The translations under genes and the position numbers were made by a program. Positions 27,385 through 35,136 of a DNA stretch of 64,000 nucleotides are shown here, piece after piece (the first letter of the stretch is position 1; every line of letters starts with the position of its first letter). Under the pieces are notes generated by a model that was not told the origin of the DNA, ran no database searches, and saw nothing but the letters and a program-made list of their open reading frames with translations. The stretch covers positions 124,001 to 188,000 of the forward strand of contig NZ_QNQT01000003.1 in assembly GCF_003362805.1 (NCBI RefSeq), read 5' to 3'. The stretch comes from Neobacillus piezotolerans. GTDB lineage: Bacteria; Bacillota; Bacilli; Bacillales; Cytobacillaceae.

Positions 27385-28050
27385 ATGAATACAGATCTAG
27401 TAAAAGAACAAGTAATTAATGCTTTACAGTTTAGACATGCAACTAAACATTTCGATAACAGCAAAAAAATTTCAGAAGAGGATTTTAACTATATACTTGA
27501 AGCGGGAAGGTTATCTCCAAGCTCATTAGGTTTTGAACCCTGGAAATTTTTAATTGTGCAAAATCCTGAAATAAGGGAACGACTAAAAGAAGTTTCTTTG
27601 GGTGCTGTAAGTCAACTTGATACCGCAAGTCATTTTATAATTATACTAAGTCGTACAGATGTTAGATATGACTCTGAATATATTTTTGAACATATGAAAA
27701 ACGTTCAAAAGATGCCAGATGAAATTATGGAGTTTGTATCTAATGCTCTAAAAGATACGCAAGAAGCCCGTGAAACCATAAACAACGAACGAGCATTATA
27801 CGATTGGTCTTCTAAACAAAGTTATATTGCTATGGCTAACATGATGACATCTGCTGCTCTTATTGGAATAGATTCCTGTCCAATGGAAGGCTTTAATTAT
27901 GATGAAGTGGAAAATATCCTAAAAGAAGAAAATTTAATAAAAGGTGAAAATTGGAAGCCATCGGTAATGGTAGCTTTTGGCTATAGAAAGGAAGATCCAA
28001 AACGCGCTAAAACTAGAAGAAATTTAAATGATATTATAGAATTTGTATAA
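27385..28050 (+). CDS. NAD(P)H-dependent nitroreductase family protein
   Basis: This FMN-dependent oxidoreductase of about 221 residues is NfsB/YfkO-like. FRHATKHFD (FMN phosphate contact), AGRLSPSSLGFEPWKF, and GIDSCPMEGF with the final PSVMVAFGYR are hallmark motifs. Likely substrates are quinones or nitroaromatics. ATG 27385 follows ATGGAGAAAATAATC. It sits downstream of the Rrf2 gene, suggesting induction by redox or electrophile stress. Confidence 0.9.
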   Translation: MNTDLVKEQVINALQFRHATKHFDNSKKISEEDFNYILEAGRLSPSSLGFEPWKFLIVQNPEIRERLKEVSLGAVSQLDTASHFIIILSRTDVRYDSEYIFEHMKNVQKMPDEIMEFVSNALKDTQEARETINNERALYDWSSKQSYIAMANMMTSAALIGIDSCPMEGFNYDEVENILKEENLIKGENWKPSVMVAFGYRKEDPKRAKTRRNLNDIIEFV

Positions 28051-28075
28051 AGAATCAATATAAAAAGATAGCTAA

Positions 28076-28121
28076 AGATTAAGGTAACTCCCTTTTGGTG
28101 TTACCTTAATCTTATTTTTTT
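28076..28121 (+). terminator. Terminator of Rrf2/nitroreductase operon
   Basis: A 13-bp stem (AGATTAAGGTAAC/GTTACCTTAATCT) followed by TATTTTTTT. Confidence 0.92.
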
Positions 28122-28290
28122 ATAAATAATCAGTTTTTTTCTATATCTTCCGTTGCAATCACTGCATGTAGCTTTATTACACAATTTGAAAAATAGATCG
28201 GTTTTCTGTTTGAGTAAATATCAATTTTTTATAATAAAGTTTGACCATTTTTTATTAAACTAAAGCCCCCGTTTGTTGAATAAGAAAACT

Positions 28291-28776
28291 TTATTTTTTT
28301 ACAATCGGTATATAAATATCAAAATGCGGATCATTCACATCACGATCAACTGGATAATGTTCATGTTTAATCGGCATATAAGGATCATAGTAATCTATAC
28401 CAGCTTCTCTAAATGCGGTATAGTCACTATCAAATAACCATTGATGTAAATCCGTATAGGTCTTTTGTATATCTTCTCCTTTATTATGTGTCGTCTTTAC
28501 ATACGTCCATTCAGGAACCCATTTTTCAATCATCCCATCAGGAATTTCCTGCTCCTCATTCACTTCATACACTGCATAATGTGCGAATCCATTCTCAATT
28601 ACATGATAAGATAGACCTAATTGAACATTAGGATTCACCTTATTCTCTAACTCATCGGCACGGTCTTCAACTTGTTGAATGACGTTTTTTAAATTCGGTA
28701 CAATTTCAGAGAATGTTCCCTCCCATTTTAATCCTACTGTCCGATAGGCCGGTAACGTTATAATTTCATAACTCAA
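28291..28776 (-). CDS. GyrI-like / AraC effector-binding domain protein
   Basis: This 161-residue stand-alone small-molecule-binding domain begins YEIITLPAYRTVGLKWEGTF and contains GLSYHVIENGFAHYAVYEV and a C-terminal HFDIYIPI, the typical SOUL/GyrI-like pattern. No DNA-binding part exists. Such proteins sequester drugs or ligands, or hydrolyse some of them. It is AT-rich and monocistronic. Confidence 0.85.
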   Translation of the reverse strand: MSYEIITLPAYRTVGLKWEGTFSEIVPNLKNVIQQVEDRADELENKVNPNVQLGLSYHVIENGFAHYAVYEVNEEQEIPDGMIEKWVPEWTYVKTTHNKGEDIQKTYTDLHQWLFDSDYTAFREAGIDYYDPYMPIKHEHYPVDRDVNDPHFDIYIPIVKK

Positions 28777-29036
28777 TTTATTCCCTCCCTTTCTCCTAGC
28801 GTCATAAATTCCTTTTTAACAGTTTTCGCTATCTATGGGTAAATTACCTTCTTTCACTAAACTGCCCCGGTAGTTAAAGAAGAAAAAGATATTGCTGGCA
28901 TCCCAAGTGACATTGAAATTGTCAGTTATTATGGCACTACATTTTAAACTTACAATACTTATTGTCCATTATAAATTTTAATGTCAATTGCTATATCAAA
29001 ACGATGAAATAAGTTAAAAACCTTAATAAATATGAA
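28777..29036. other. Intergenic region with a possible gene remnant
   Basis: An open stretch at 28873-28947 (+) reads VKEEKDIAGIPSDIEIVSYYGTTF then stop. It has no start or ribosome-binding site and looks like the tail of a lost gene. The rest is AT-rich non-coding sequence. Confidence 0.35.
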
Positions 29037-29066
29037 AACTGACGTGTGCGAATTCACACGTCAGTT
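29037..29066 (-). terminator. Hairpin terminator for the GTPase gene
   Basis: A perfect 12-bp stem (AACTGACGTGTG/CACACGTCAGTT) followed on the minus strand by TTCATATTT. Confidence 0.65.
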
Positions 29067-29070
29067 ATAA

Positions 29071-29123
29071 TGTCATTTTTGAATAAAACACCTCAAAACG
29101 GAACCCTTTATTAATCGGCTGCC
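29071..29123. repeat. Repeat element, right copy of an inverted pair
   Basis: This copy has the 22-bp core at 29089-29110, inverted relative to 25730-25751, followed by TTAATCGGCTGCC. The pair brackets the AT-rich Nudix-Rrf2-nitroreductase-GyrI block. Confidence 0.7.
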
Positions 29124-29136
29124 TATTGGGGCATTC

Positions 29137-30375
29137 TTACTCCTTTTTCCTTTGTTCAAAAATCGTTTTGTAGATGTTTCTGACATTTTCGAGCGGGCTT
29201 TCATCGATGAAGTAGGCGATGGCCGCTTCGCAAAGTGCGTAAGTGCCGGCTGTCGCGACAGCCCCTGAGATAACATTTCCGGCAACCGGGATGATTTTCA
29301 AAAGCTGGCGGGCAACCTGACGGAAAACGAGTCCCGCCGCAGCATTCACGCCAAGGGCGCTGGCAAACTCGGCGACGCCTTTTTTATCGAGCCTCTTACC
29401 GCCAATCAGCCCTATTGACGTCACCATCGCCATCTGCAGCCCTGTAATAACTGGGATATCAGGTCCCGGGATTGGGCTCATCCCGATGGCGCCGGTTATT
29501 CCCGCGACGCTTTTCCCAATCCTCCTGGCCAGCTTTTTTTGGATCGATTTAATCTTCGACAATTTCGCGAGAATCATTTGCGCCTCATTGGGCAGCTGTT
29601 CAATCAGGTAATCAAGCAGCGCATCCACGTTCCAGCGGACGTCGTAGACTATCTCACCACCTTCGAATTCCATGTAGGAACTGACCGGAATCACTTTAAC
29701 AGGCGCGGAAACCCCTTCCTCAAGCTTCACGGACAGCACCTCGACCGCCTCGGCAATGTTCTTCTGCTTCACTTCATGGTCAAACGGCGGTTTGTCAACC
29801 GACTTTGGGCTAAGCTCGTCTACTTGGGTGACGACGCCGATAACCGGAATCGAGTATTCATGCTCTGCCTCAATCATTTTTCGCAGCTCGGCAAGCTGTT
29901 TAATGTCCTCATCAATTCGCGAACTAACTTCCTTCGCTTTGCTTAAAAAAAGAATCGCATCGGGGCACTTTTCCCGAATCGACGCCTGAACTTCCTCCAT
30001 CGCGGTGGCATGGGAAAATTCCTCTTCGGGGCGGTCCGCTTCTCCCAAACCGCGTGTATCAAGGATTTCAAGGTTCCCTGCTTCTGATTCGTACGTATGC
30101 CACTTCCCCATCCCGGTTCTCGCCTTCACATCGCCGATTTCAGCCCGCATCTCGCCAAAAATCGCGTTAATCAGGCTCGATTTTCCCGCGCCCCTGCGCC
30201 CTACGATCGCAATCCTGGCCGGCCGTGCATCCAATGTGAATAATTTCAGCTGCTCGAGCTCCCCACGGATCTTTTTCTTCAAAACCTCCGGAAGCTTGGA
30301 TTCCACCAGGCCGTCGTAAATCGACTTGATCAAATCATCTAATTGTTTAACCCGTTCATCCTTCCCTTTGTCCAT
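29137..30375 (-). CDS. Dynamin/Era-like GTPase with C-terminal DUF697-like domain
   Basis: This 412-residue protein has a GTPase domain: G1 GRRGAGKSS, a Thr-containing switch, G3 DTRG, and G4 TQVD. The C-terminus is hydrophobic with SPIPGPDIPVITGLQMAM and AAAGLVFRQVARQLLKIIPVAG, the pattern of DUF697 membrane-associated GTPases. The role may be membrane or stress related; the partners are unknown. The ATG at 30375 follows GGAGGGGTTGCTG. Confidence 0.82.
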   Translation of the reverse strand: MDKGKDERVKQLDDLIKSIYDGLVESKLPEVLKKKIRGELEQLKLFTLDARPARIAIVGRRGAGKSSLINAIFGEMRAEIGDVKARTGMGKWHTYESEAGNLEILDTRGLGEADRPEEEFSHATAMEEVQASIREKCPDAILFLSKAKEVSSRIDEDIKQLAELRKMIEAEHEYSIPVIGVVTQVDELSPKSVDKPPFDHEVKQKNIAEAVEVLSVKLEEGVSAPVKVIPVSSYMEFEGGEIVYDVRWNVDALLDYLIEQLPNEAQMILAKLSKIKSIQKKLARRIGKSVAGITGAIGMSPIPGPDIPVITGLQMAMVTSIGLIGGKRLDKKGVAEFASALGVNAAAGLVFRQVARQLLKIIPVAGNVISGAVATAGTYALCEAAIAYFIDESPLENVRNIYKTIFEQRKKE

Positions 30376-30694
30376 CAGCAACCCCTCCTGGCTATAACTC
30401 TTATTATTTACGTTTTTATATGAAAAATGTTTCATAACAACTCATTTGCGATACCACATAAACACCATACCCCATAACAAAATCTTCACACAACTCTGCT
30501 GAAGCCGCAATTTTGTTAGATCAACGGATAGGAGGACCAATTACGTTCGTTCAAAAAGAGATGCCCCGTTCGCTTCAATTTTCCGAAAAGCTGTCAGAAA
30601 AAAGGACACCGTTACGCAAAAAAGCCCCGGCACATCCGCCAGGACTAACAAGTAAACAAAAATGAATGACACATGCCGTTCATTAACCTATCCC
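30376..30694. other. Intergenic region, no feature recognised
   Basis: It contains the presumed GTPase promoter. An AGGAGG at about 30530 on the plus strand is not followed by a start codon, and no gene is seen. Confidence 0.4.
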
Positions 30695-31252
30695 CTATTC
30701 ATAATCAGCCGGATTGACAAAGAAACTATAGGCCAAATACACGATGAATGCGGCCGCAGTGGCGATGTACCCCCAGCCGAGGATAAGCTGGTCGATCACC
30801 AGGTAATTGTTGCAAAGATTGTCGGGCGCCATAACATACAGCCAGCCCATCGCGACAAAAACAATCGTGAAAAAACCAATGACCATATTCCGCCCGAAAC
30901 CCGAGAGTTTCCTCCAGCTATCCCGCAGCGGAATCCCGGCTAACAGCGGCAAACTAATGAATTTGAAAACCTCGACAACCGGGACCGTAAGCGCCTCATC
31001 CATCGCGCGAGGCAGCATCCAGTACCCAATTACCACCACAAACAAAAGCATACCCGGAATGCCATTGCCATTCCAATTTTCAAAAAAGCGCGGGAATCGG
31101 TCCAACACGTAACGCCCAATAAAGAAGCCGGAAATGACGAGCAGCGGCATCTGCATGTGCATATGGACAATCATGATCGACTCCATGAAACGGGCGACCG
31201 GCGGAAGCGCCAAGGCAACGAGCAGCAACAAACCATAACGAGCCTGCTTCAT
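30695..31252 (-). CDS. Polytopic membrane protein of haem-copper operon
   Basis: This 185-residue protein has about five transmembrane segments and a His/Met-rich N-terminal part (SIMIVHMHMQMPLLVISGF), a possible copper-handling feature. It overlaps the SCO gene by 4 bp. Similar proteins accompany ba3-type enzyme genes in Bacillaceae. A role in copper delivery or assembly is likely but not shown. Confidence 0.75.
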   Translation of the reverse strand: MKQARYGLLLLVALALPPVARFMESIMIVHMHMQMPLLVISGFFIGRYVLDRFPRFFENWNGNGIPGMLLFVVVIGYWMLPRAMDEALTVPVVEVFKFISLPLLAGIPLRDSWRKLSGFGRNMVIGFFTIVFVAMGWLYVMAPDNLCNNYLVIDQLILGWGYIATAAAFIVYLAYSFFVNPADYE

Positions 31253-31881
31253 CGCCCCTCCGCCTCCTCAAGAATTCCTTGAACCTTCCGAGCTGCCTCA
31301 TCCGTCTGCTTGTAATCCATCACATCAGCCAAATTGCCCTTTGGGTCGACTAGATAGAACGCCGAGTTATGTGCGAAATTCCCCTCGTCATCCGGAATCA
31401 CAATCACGCCAAACTCCTTTAGCAGCGAATCAAGTTCAGCTTTATCCTCGATCCTTGCCATCCGCCACGTTTCCCCGTCACTATCGAACATGTCCTTGTA
31501 TTTATCAAGCCGCTCAGGCTTATCACGCTCCGGGTCGAAACTGATGCTCAAAAACACAATCTCCTTGCCCAAGTAGCGCTCCGGCAGCTTCTTGTATACC
31601 TCGCCCATATTCATCTCAAGTTCCGGGCAAACCGTCCCACAGCTCGTATAAAGGAACGTAATGAACACATACTTCCCTTCGAACTCCGAAATTGGATACG
31701 TCCGCGCCTTGCTGTCCTCAAGCGTTACCTCAGGAAACTGCGGCTTATCCGCCTTCAGCCGCTCAACCCGCGCAGCCTCCGCCGTAAACGCACGGAACCC
31801 ATCCGTCCCAACATAGAACAGAACGAGCCCGAACAGCAGCACCACGATACTCGCCCACGTATTCTTTCCAAACCTCTTCAT
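31249..31881 (-). CDS. SCO1/SenC-type copper chaperone
   Basis: This membrane-anchored thioredoxin-like protein delivers copper to the CuA site. It has one transmembrane segment near residues 12-30, the copper motif CGTVC in TSCGTVCPELE, and the partner His in NFAHNSAFYLVDP. Residue spacing is canonical. The ATG at 31881 follows GGAAGTGATTTTC. It lies just after subunit I, so CuA maturation is the expected role. Confidence 0.9.
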   Translation of the reverse strand: MKRFGKNTWASIVVLLFGLVLFYVGTDGFRAFTAEAARVERLKADKPQFPEVTLEDSKARTYPISEFEGKYVFITFLYTSCGTVCPELEMNMGEVYKKLPERYLGKEIVFLSISFDPERDKPERLDKYKDMFDSDGETWRMARIEDKAELDSLLKEFGVIVIPDDEGNFAHNSAFYLVDPKGNLADVMDYKQTDEAARKVQGILEEAEGR

Positions 31882-32126
31882 GAAAATCACTTCCATCCGG
31901 TGTAATCCCCTGGCGATAGAAAAGACCGAAAGCGCCCTGGCCTGCCGGTTAAGGCTTTCGAAGGGCTAGGCGCTTGGTCCAGATTTACAGGAAAGAGACA
32001 GCCGAACGTCAAGCCATCTCTTTTTAAAAAGTCCTTTGGGCCCTTGCCATAAGTGTGCAAGCCACACATCACGCATAGCGATAATCCTTCAACCGCCCCA
32101 AACGGGCCTATATAAACCTCAATCCC

Positions 32127-33806
32127 TTACCACGTCCTGAACGGAGGCGATCCTGGAGGGGCATTCACAATGAACTCTGTCAGCGGGATGACATATGCCA
32201 TGCCGACCACGACGAGCATCACAACAATCCATACGCCCCAGCGCTCTGTCCAGTAAGGCGTTTTTGAGGCATTCTCTTCTTCCTCGGCAATCGGGAATTC
32301 CGTGTCGCCTTTCGGAGCGAAGAACATCATATTGATCACAGCGTAAACCTGGAGCACAACCCCGATAATCAGCAGCGTGCCGCCGATTGCAAGCAAAGCG
32401 AGATACGGATTCCAGCCAAGCGCTGTCGCATGGTCGCCATACGTTGAGAAGGAAGTCCTCCTTGGCGAACCCAAGAGCCCAAGATAGTGCATCGCAGTCG
32501 CCATCGTCGTCATGCCGATTGTCCAGATCCATGTCTGGATCAAGCCGAGCTTATTCATCCCGCGGGTCAGTACCCTGCCCGACAGATACGGAACGAGCCA
32601 ATAGCTGATGCCGAAGAACGTCATCGCCACCGTCATGCCGAGCGTCAAATGGAAGTGGCCGACAACCCACATTGTATTGTGGACAACCTGGTTCAGCTGG
32701 TTCGTGCTTTGTACGATGCCGCCAGCGCCAGCCGGGATGAACGCTACCATCGCGATGAACGGAGCAAGGAAGCGCACATCGCCCCATGGCATTTTTTTAT
32801 ACCAGCCAAGAATCCCTTTGCCGCCATTTTGGCGAGCCGTCCTTTCAAATACCGCGAACAGCGCGTAAGCAGTCATCAAGGATGGGAAACCAATCGCAAG
32901 GCTCATGAACACGTGCATGAATTTAACAGATTCAGAGATGCCAGGGTCGACGATCTGGTGGTGGAAGCCGCCAGTAATGTTCATCACCACGAGGGAAATG
33001 ATGACAACCCGAGTAAGCGTATCACTCCAGCGCCTGCCGCCCATTATTTTGGGCACAACCACGTACCAGGCGGATGTTGCTGTCAAATACCAAATGTTAA
33101 CGAGCGTATGCCCGAATGCCCAGAATAGCGTCCTGGAAAGCATAACATTGATTGTTTTTACCCAGCCGAACGCCCAAGGAATAATCATGAATACTTCAAT
33201 CGCAACCGGAATCGAGCTGAAGAACAAAAGGATAAACACGCCTGTGCCAAAGTAAGCCAATATCGGTACGTGCTGTCCTTTGTTCTTCTTCCTCCAGGTC
33301 GCTACCTGCACAAAGCAGCCGAACGCGCACATCCAGACGCCGAGTACGATGAACACAAGCCCGATATAGAACCACGGAGACGCGGCCATCGGCGGATAGA
33401 AGGTGAACATGACCGAAGCCTGGTTCAGCAAAATCGGGATAACCGCCATCACGAATCCGAAAATCTTCATCCCAAAACCGATCCACGCCATGTTCCTGAC
33501 TTTCGGAAGCAGGCCGCCCAATGTATGGGACATAACCGCGTAGAAATAGCCGATTGTGAAAAACGCCGTCATAACTAGGATTAACAAAAGTCCGTGAGCT
33601 GTCAGCACCTGATAATAGTTGAACCATGTCGGCAGTTCAAAAATTCCCGCCCGGTTCAGCCCCTGAAGCAATCCCAAAAATCCGCCGACAAGCAAGGCCG
33701 TAAATGAAACAAGCATATATGATTTCGATAAAACCGCGTCTTTCGGATTAACTCCCAGCGCCTTGGTCGCCTTTTCTTTAAAATTATGAGCCAATACTGT
33801 AGCCAT
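32127..33806 (-). CDS. Haem-copper reductase subunit I, B-family; probable NO reductase
   Basis: This 559-residue membrane enzyme core is homologous to ba3-oxidase subunit I. All six metal ligands are present: His71 and His386 (low-spin haem), His384 (active haem) and His233, His282, His283 (CuB). The residue that is cross-linked to His233 in oxidases (Tyr237) is Asn237, in GHTLVN. Loss of this Tyr is characteristic of nitric oxide reductases, including the CuA-type enzyme described from Bacillus azotoformans. K-channel-type residues Tyr248, Ser261 and Thr312 are kept. About 13-14 transmembrane helices. ATG 33806 follows GGGGGGCAGC. An oxidase role remains possible. Usual annotation: b(o/a)3-type cytochrome c oxidase subunit 1. 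Confidence 0.9.
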   Translation of the reverse strand: MATVLAHNFKEKATKALGVNPKDAVLSKSYMLVSFTALLVGGFLGLLQGLNRAGIFELPTWFNYYQVLTAHGLLLILVMTAFFTIGYFYAVMSHTLGGLLPKVRNMAWIGFGMKIFGFVMAVIPILLNQASVMFTFYPPMAASPWFYIGLVFIVLGVWMCAFGCFVQVATWRKKNKGQHVPILAYFGTGVFILLFFSSIPVAIEVFMIIPWAFGWVKTINVMLSRTLFWAFGHTLVNIWYLTATSAWYVVVPKIMGGRRWSDTLTRVVIISLVVMNITGGFHHQIVDPGISESVKFMHVFMSLAIGFPSLMTAYALFAVFERTARQNGGKGILGWYKKMPWGDVRFLAPFIAMVAFIPAGAGGIVQSTNQLNQVVHNTMWVVGHFHLTLGMTVAMTFFGISYWLVPYLSGRVLTRGMNKLGLIQTWIWTIGMTTMATAMHYLGLLGSPRRTSFSTYGDHATALGWNPYLALLAIGGTLLIIGVVLQVYAVINMMFFAPKGDTEFPIAEEEENASKTPYWTERWGVWIVVMLVVVGMAYVIPLTEFIVNAPPGSPPFRTW

Positions 33807-33823
33807 TTTTGCTGCCCCCCCCT

Positions 33824-34285
33824 TTACTTCACCGTAATCGTCGTAGCCATCATCTGGTGGCCCGCGCCGCAATATTCGTTGCACAACACAAGATAGTCGC
33901 CCGTTTTTTCAAAAACCTGCGTAATTCGTTGGATATGCCCCGGCACGACCATCGCATTAATATTCGTTTCCGCGACCTCAAACCCGTGCACAACATCCTT
34001 TGATGTCAAAATGAACGTCACCTTCGCCCCGGCTGGAACCTCGATTTTCGCAGGGTTAAAGCTGAACGCCTGCAGTGTCATCACGACTTCGTACTCGTTC
34101 TCGCCAACCTGTTTCACGCCCGGCTTGTCAAATGGAGCCGTTTCATCAACCTTCTGCGGATCAATCGTCTCCTTCGCGCTCGGAGGCCCCATCTCCAAAG
34201 CGAACGTCTGATACCCAGTAAAAATCATAAAGCCCATAATCATCCCGAAACTCAATGCCAGCCATATCTTCTCCGAACGATGCAT
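33824..34285 (-). CDS. CuA-containing subunit II of the haem-copper enzyme
   Basis: This 153-residue protein has one N-terminal transmembrane segment and an outer cupredoxin domain. The CuA ligands are His100 (VVHGF), Cys135, Cys139, His143 and Met146 in CNEYCGAGHQMM, plus the carbonyl of Glu137. It accepts electrons from cytochrome c and passes them to subunit I. The short length and single helix are typical of ba3-type subunit II. Confidence 0.93.
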   Translation of the reverse strand: MHRSEKIWLALSFGMIMGFMIFTGYQTFALEMGPPSAKETIDPQKVDETAPFDKPGVKQVGENEYEVVMTLQAFSFNPAKIEVPAGAKVTFILTSKDVVHGFEVAETNINAMVVPGHIQRITQVFEKTGDYLVLCNEYCGAGHQMMATTITVK

Positions 34286-34297
34286 ATGCGCTACCCC

Positions 34298-34438
34298 CTA
34301 ATATCTGGCCATGAACAGGCCGAATAGTACGAAATAAGTTAGTAAAATGACTCCTCCAACAACCCCCAGCGAAAGGAACGTCCCCATCATCGAAGACCCC
34401 TTGCCTTTGCCCGGCTTCTTCCCTTTTTGTGCTGCCAC
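34298..34438 (-). CDS. Small subunit IIA of the haem-copper enzyme
   Basis: This 46-residue single-span membrane protein starts at GTG 34438 after AAAGGGG. A lysine/glycine-rich head is followed by one helix (GTFLSLGVVGGVILLTYFV) ending LFMARY. It matches the shape of ba3 subunit IIA, which supplies the second helix missing from the short subunit II. It is the first gene of the operon and ends 12 bp before subunit II. Confidence 0.82.
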   Translation of the reverse strand: MAAQKGKKPGKGKGSSMMGTFLSLGVVGGVILLTYFVLFGLFMARY

Positions 34439-34473
34439 CGTAAACCAGCCCCTTTACTTTTTTTCTTACCTTC

Positions 34474-34479
34474 ATAATA
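34474..34479 (-). promoter_or_regulatory. -10 box of the haem-copper operon promoter
   Basis: TATTAT on the minus strand, 35 bp before the GTG of subunit IIA. Spacing to the FNR-type site places that site's centre at -41.5. Confidence 0.6.
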
Positions 34480-34500
34480 ATTGCGAATGATTATCAATAG

Positions 34501-34516
34501 AGTGAACTGCATCACA
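34501..34516 (-). promoter_or_regulatory. FNR-type binding site (TGTGA-N6-TCACT)
   Basis: TGTGATGCAGTTCACT matches the Bacillus Fnr consensus TGTGA-N6-TCACA in 9 of 10 positions. Its centre (34508.5) is 41.5 bp upstream of the +1 inferred from the TATTAT box, the classic class II activator position. Anaerobic activation is expected. Confidence 0.65.
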
Positions 34517-35083
34517 CCCTCCACCCATCTTTTAGGAAAAATGGTTCCCCGCCCCTGTCGAATAATGGAACCAGGGTTTTTCCACCCGGAAGGCATAGCG
34601 CTAAAACCCGCGTTCCTATTGGGGTTTGAACTCTTTTCCGAAACTGCGAAACATGGGAGGAAAACACGAAACCACATACGTGACAAATTAGTGAACGTTT
34701 TCCAAAGAGGTTTAATTGAGAATCGGTATATTTTTGAAAGAGGAGTTTAATTGAGAATCGGGATTTTTGCAAAGGTAATTTTTATTGAGAATCTGGCAAT
34801 TTACAGCAAAAACCGAACCGAATTTGGGAACAAAAAAAAGAAACCGCTTTGGTTTCCCTTTTAACTGCCATTATGAATAACTGGCCCATTGGACTAAATT
34901 TCCACACAAGTAAACTCTTCTTCCTTTATCATTTTTGGCAAGAAGACTCCATCTGATTTGTGTTACGGGTGCAGCCCAACAATTCAGGTGGAGGTGAATT
35001 GCCCTCAGCCGCAGGCTGAAGCTGATCCAAAATTTTTTTGATTAAAAAGGGAACAAACATTCGATTTTCATCCCGCCTTTTGC
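34517..35083. other. Intergenic region with short tandem repeats and IS left end
   Basis: Three imperfect direct repeats of about 35 bp start at 34715, 34750 and 34784 (shared core ATTGAGAATC). A GAAACC/GGTTTC hairpin at 34842-34858 has a T-run. The left end of the TnpB element is probably near 34950-35080 (a GGTGGAGG-containing palindrome at 34982-35002), but the exact boundary is not clear. Confidence 0.45.
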
Positions 35084-35089
35084 TATAAT
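35084..35089 (+). promoter_or_regulatory. -10 box of tnpB promoter
   Basis: TATAAT upstream of tnpB. The -35 (TCGATT, 17 bp away) is weak. Confidence 0.4.
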
Positions 35090-35136
35090 TATAGATAGGA
35101 AAAACCTTCCTATTCTGCAGGAAAGGCGTGAACAAA

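Noticed and set aside
34474-34500. Fur box in the haem-copper promoter (TGATAATCATTCGCA)
   Set aside because: Matches Fur in one half only; the FNR-type site with correct -41.5 spacing explains the promoter better.
34715-34800. CRISPR-like array at the three direct repeats
   Set aside because: Units are adjacent and diverged, with no conserved-length spacers and no cas genes anywhere in the window.
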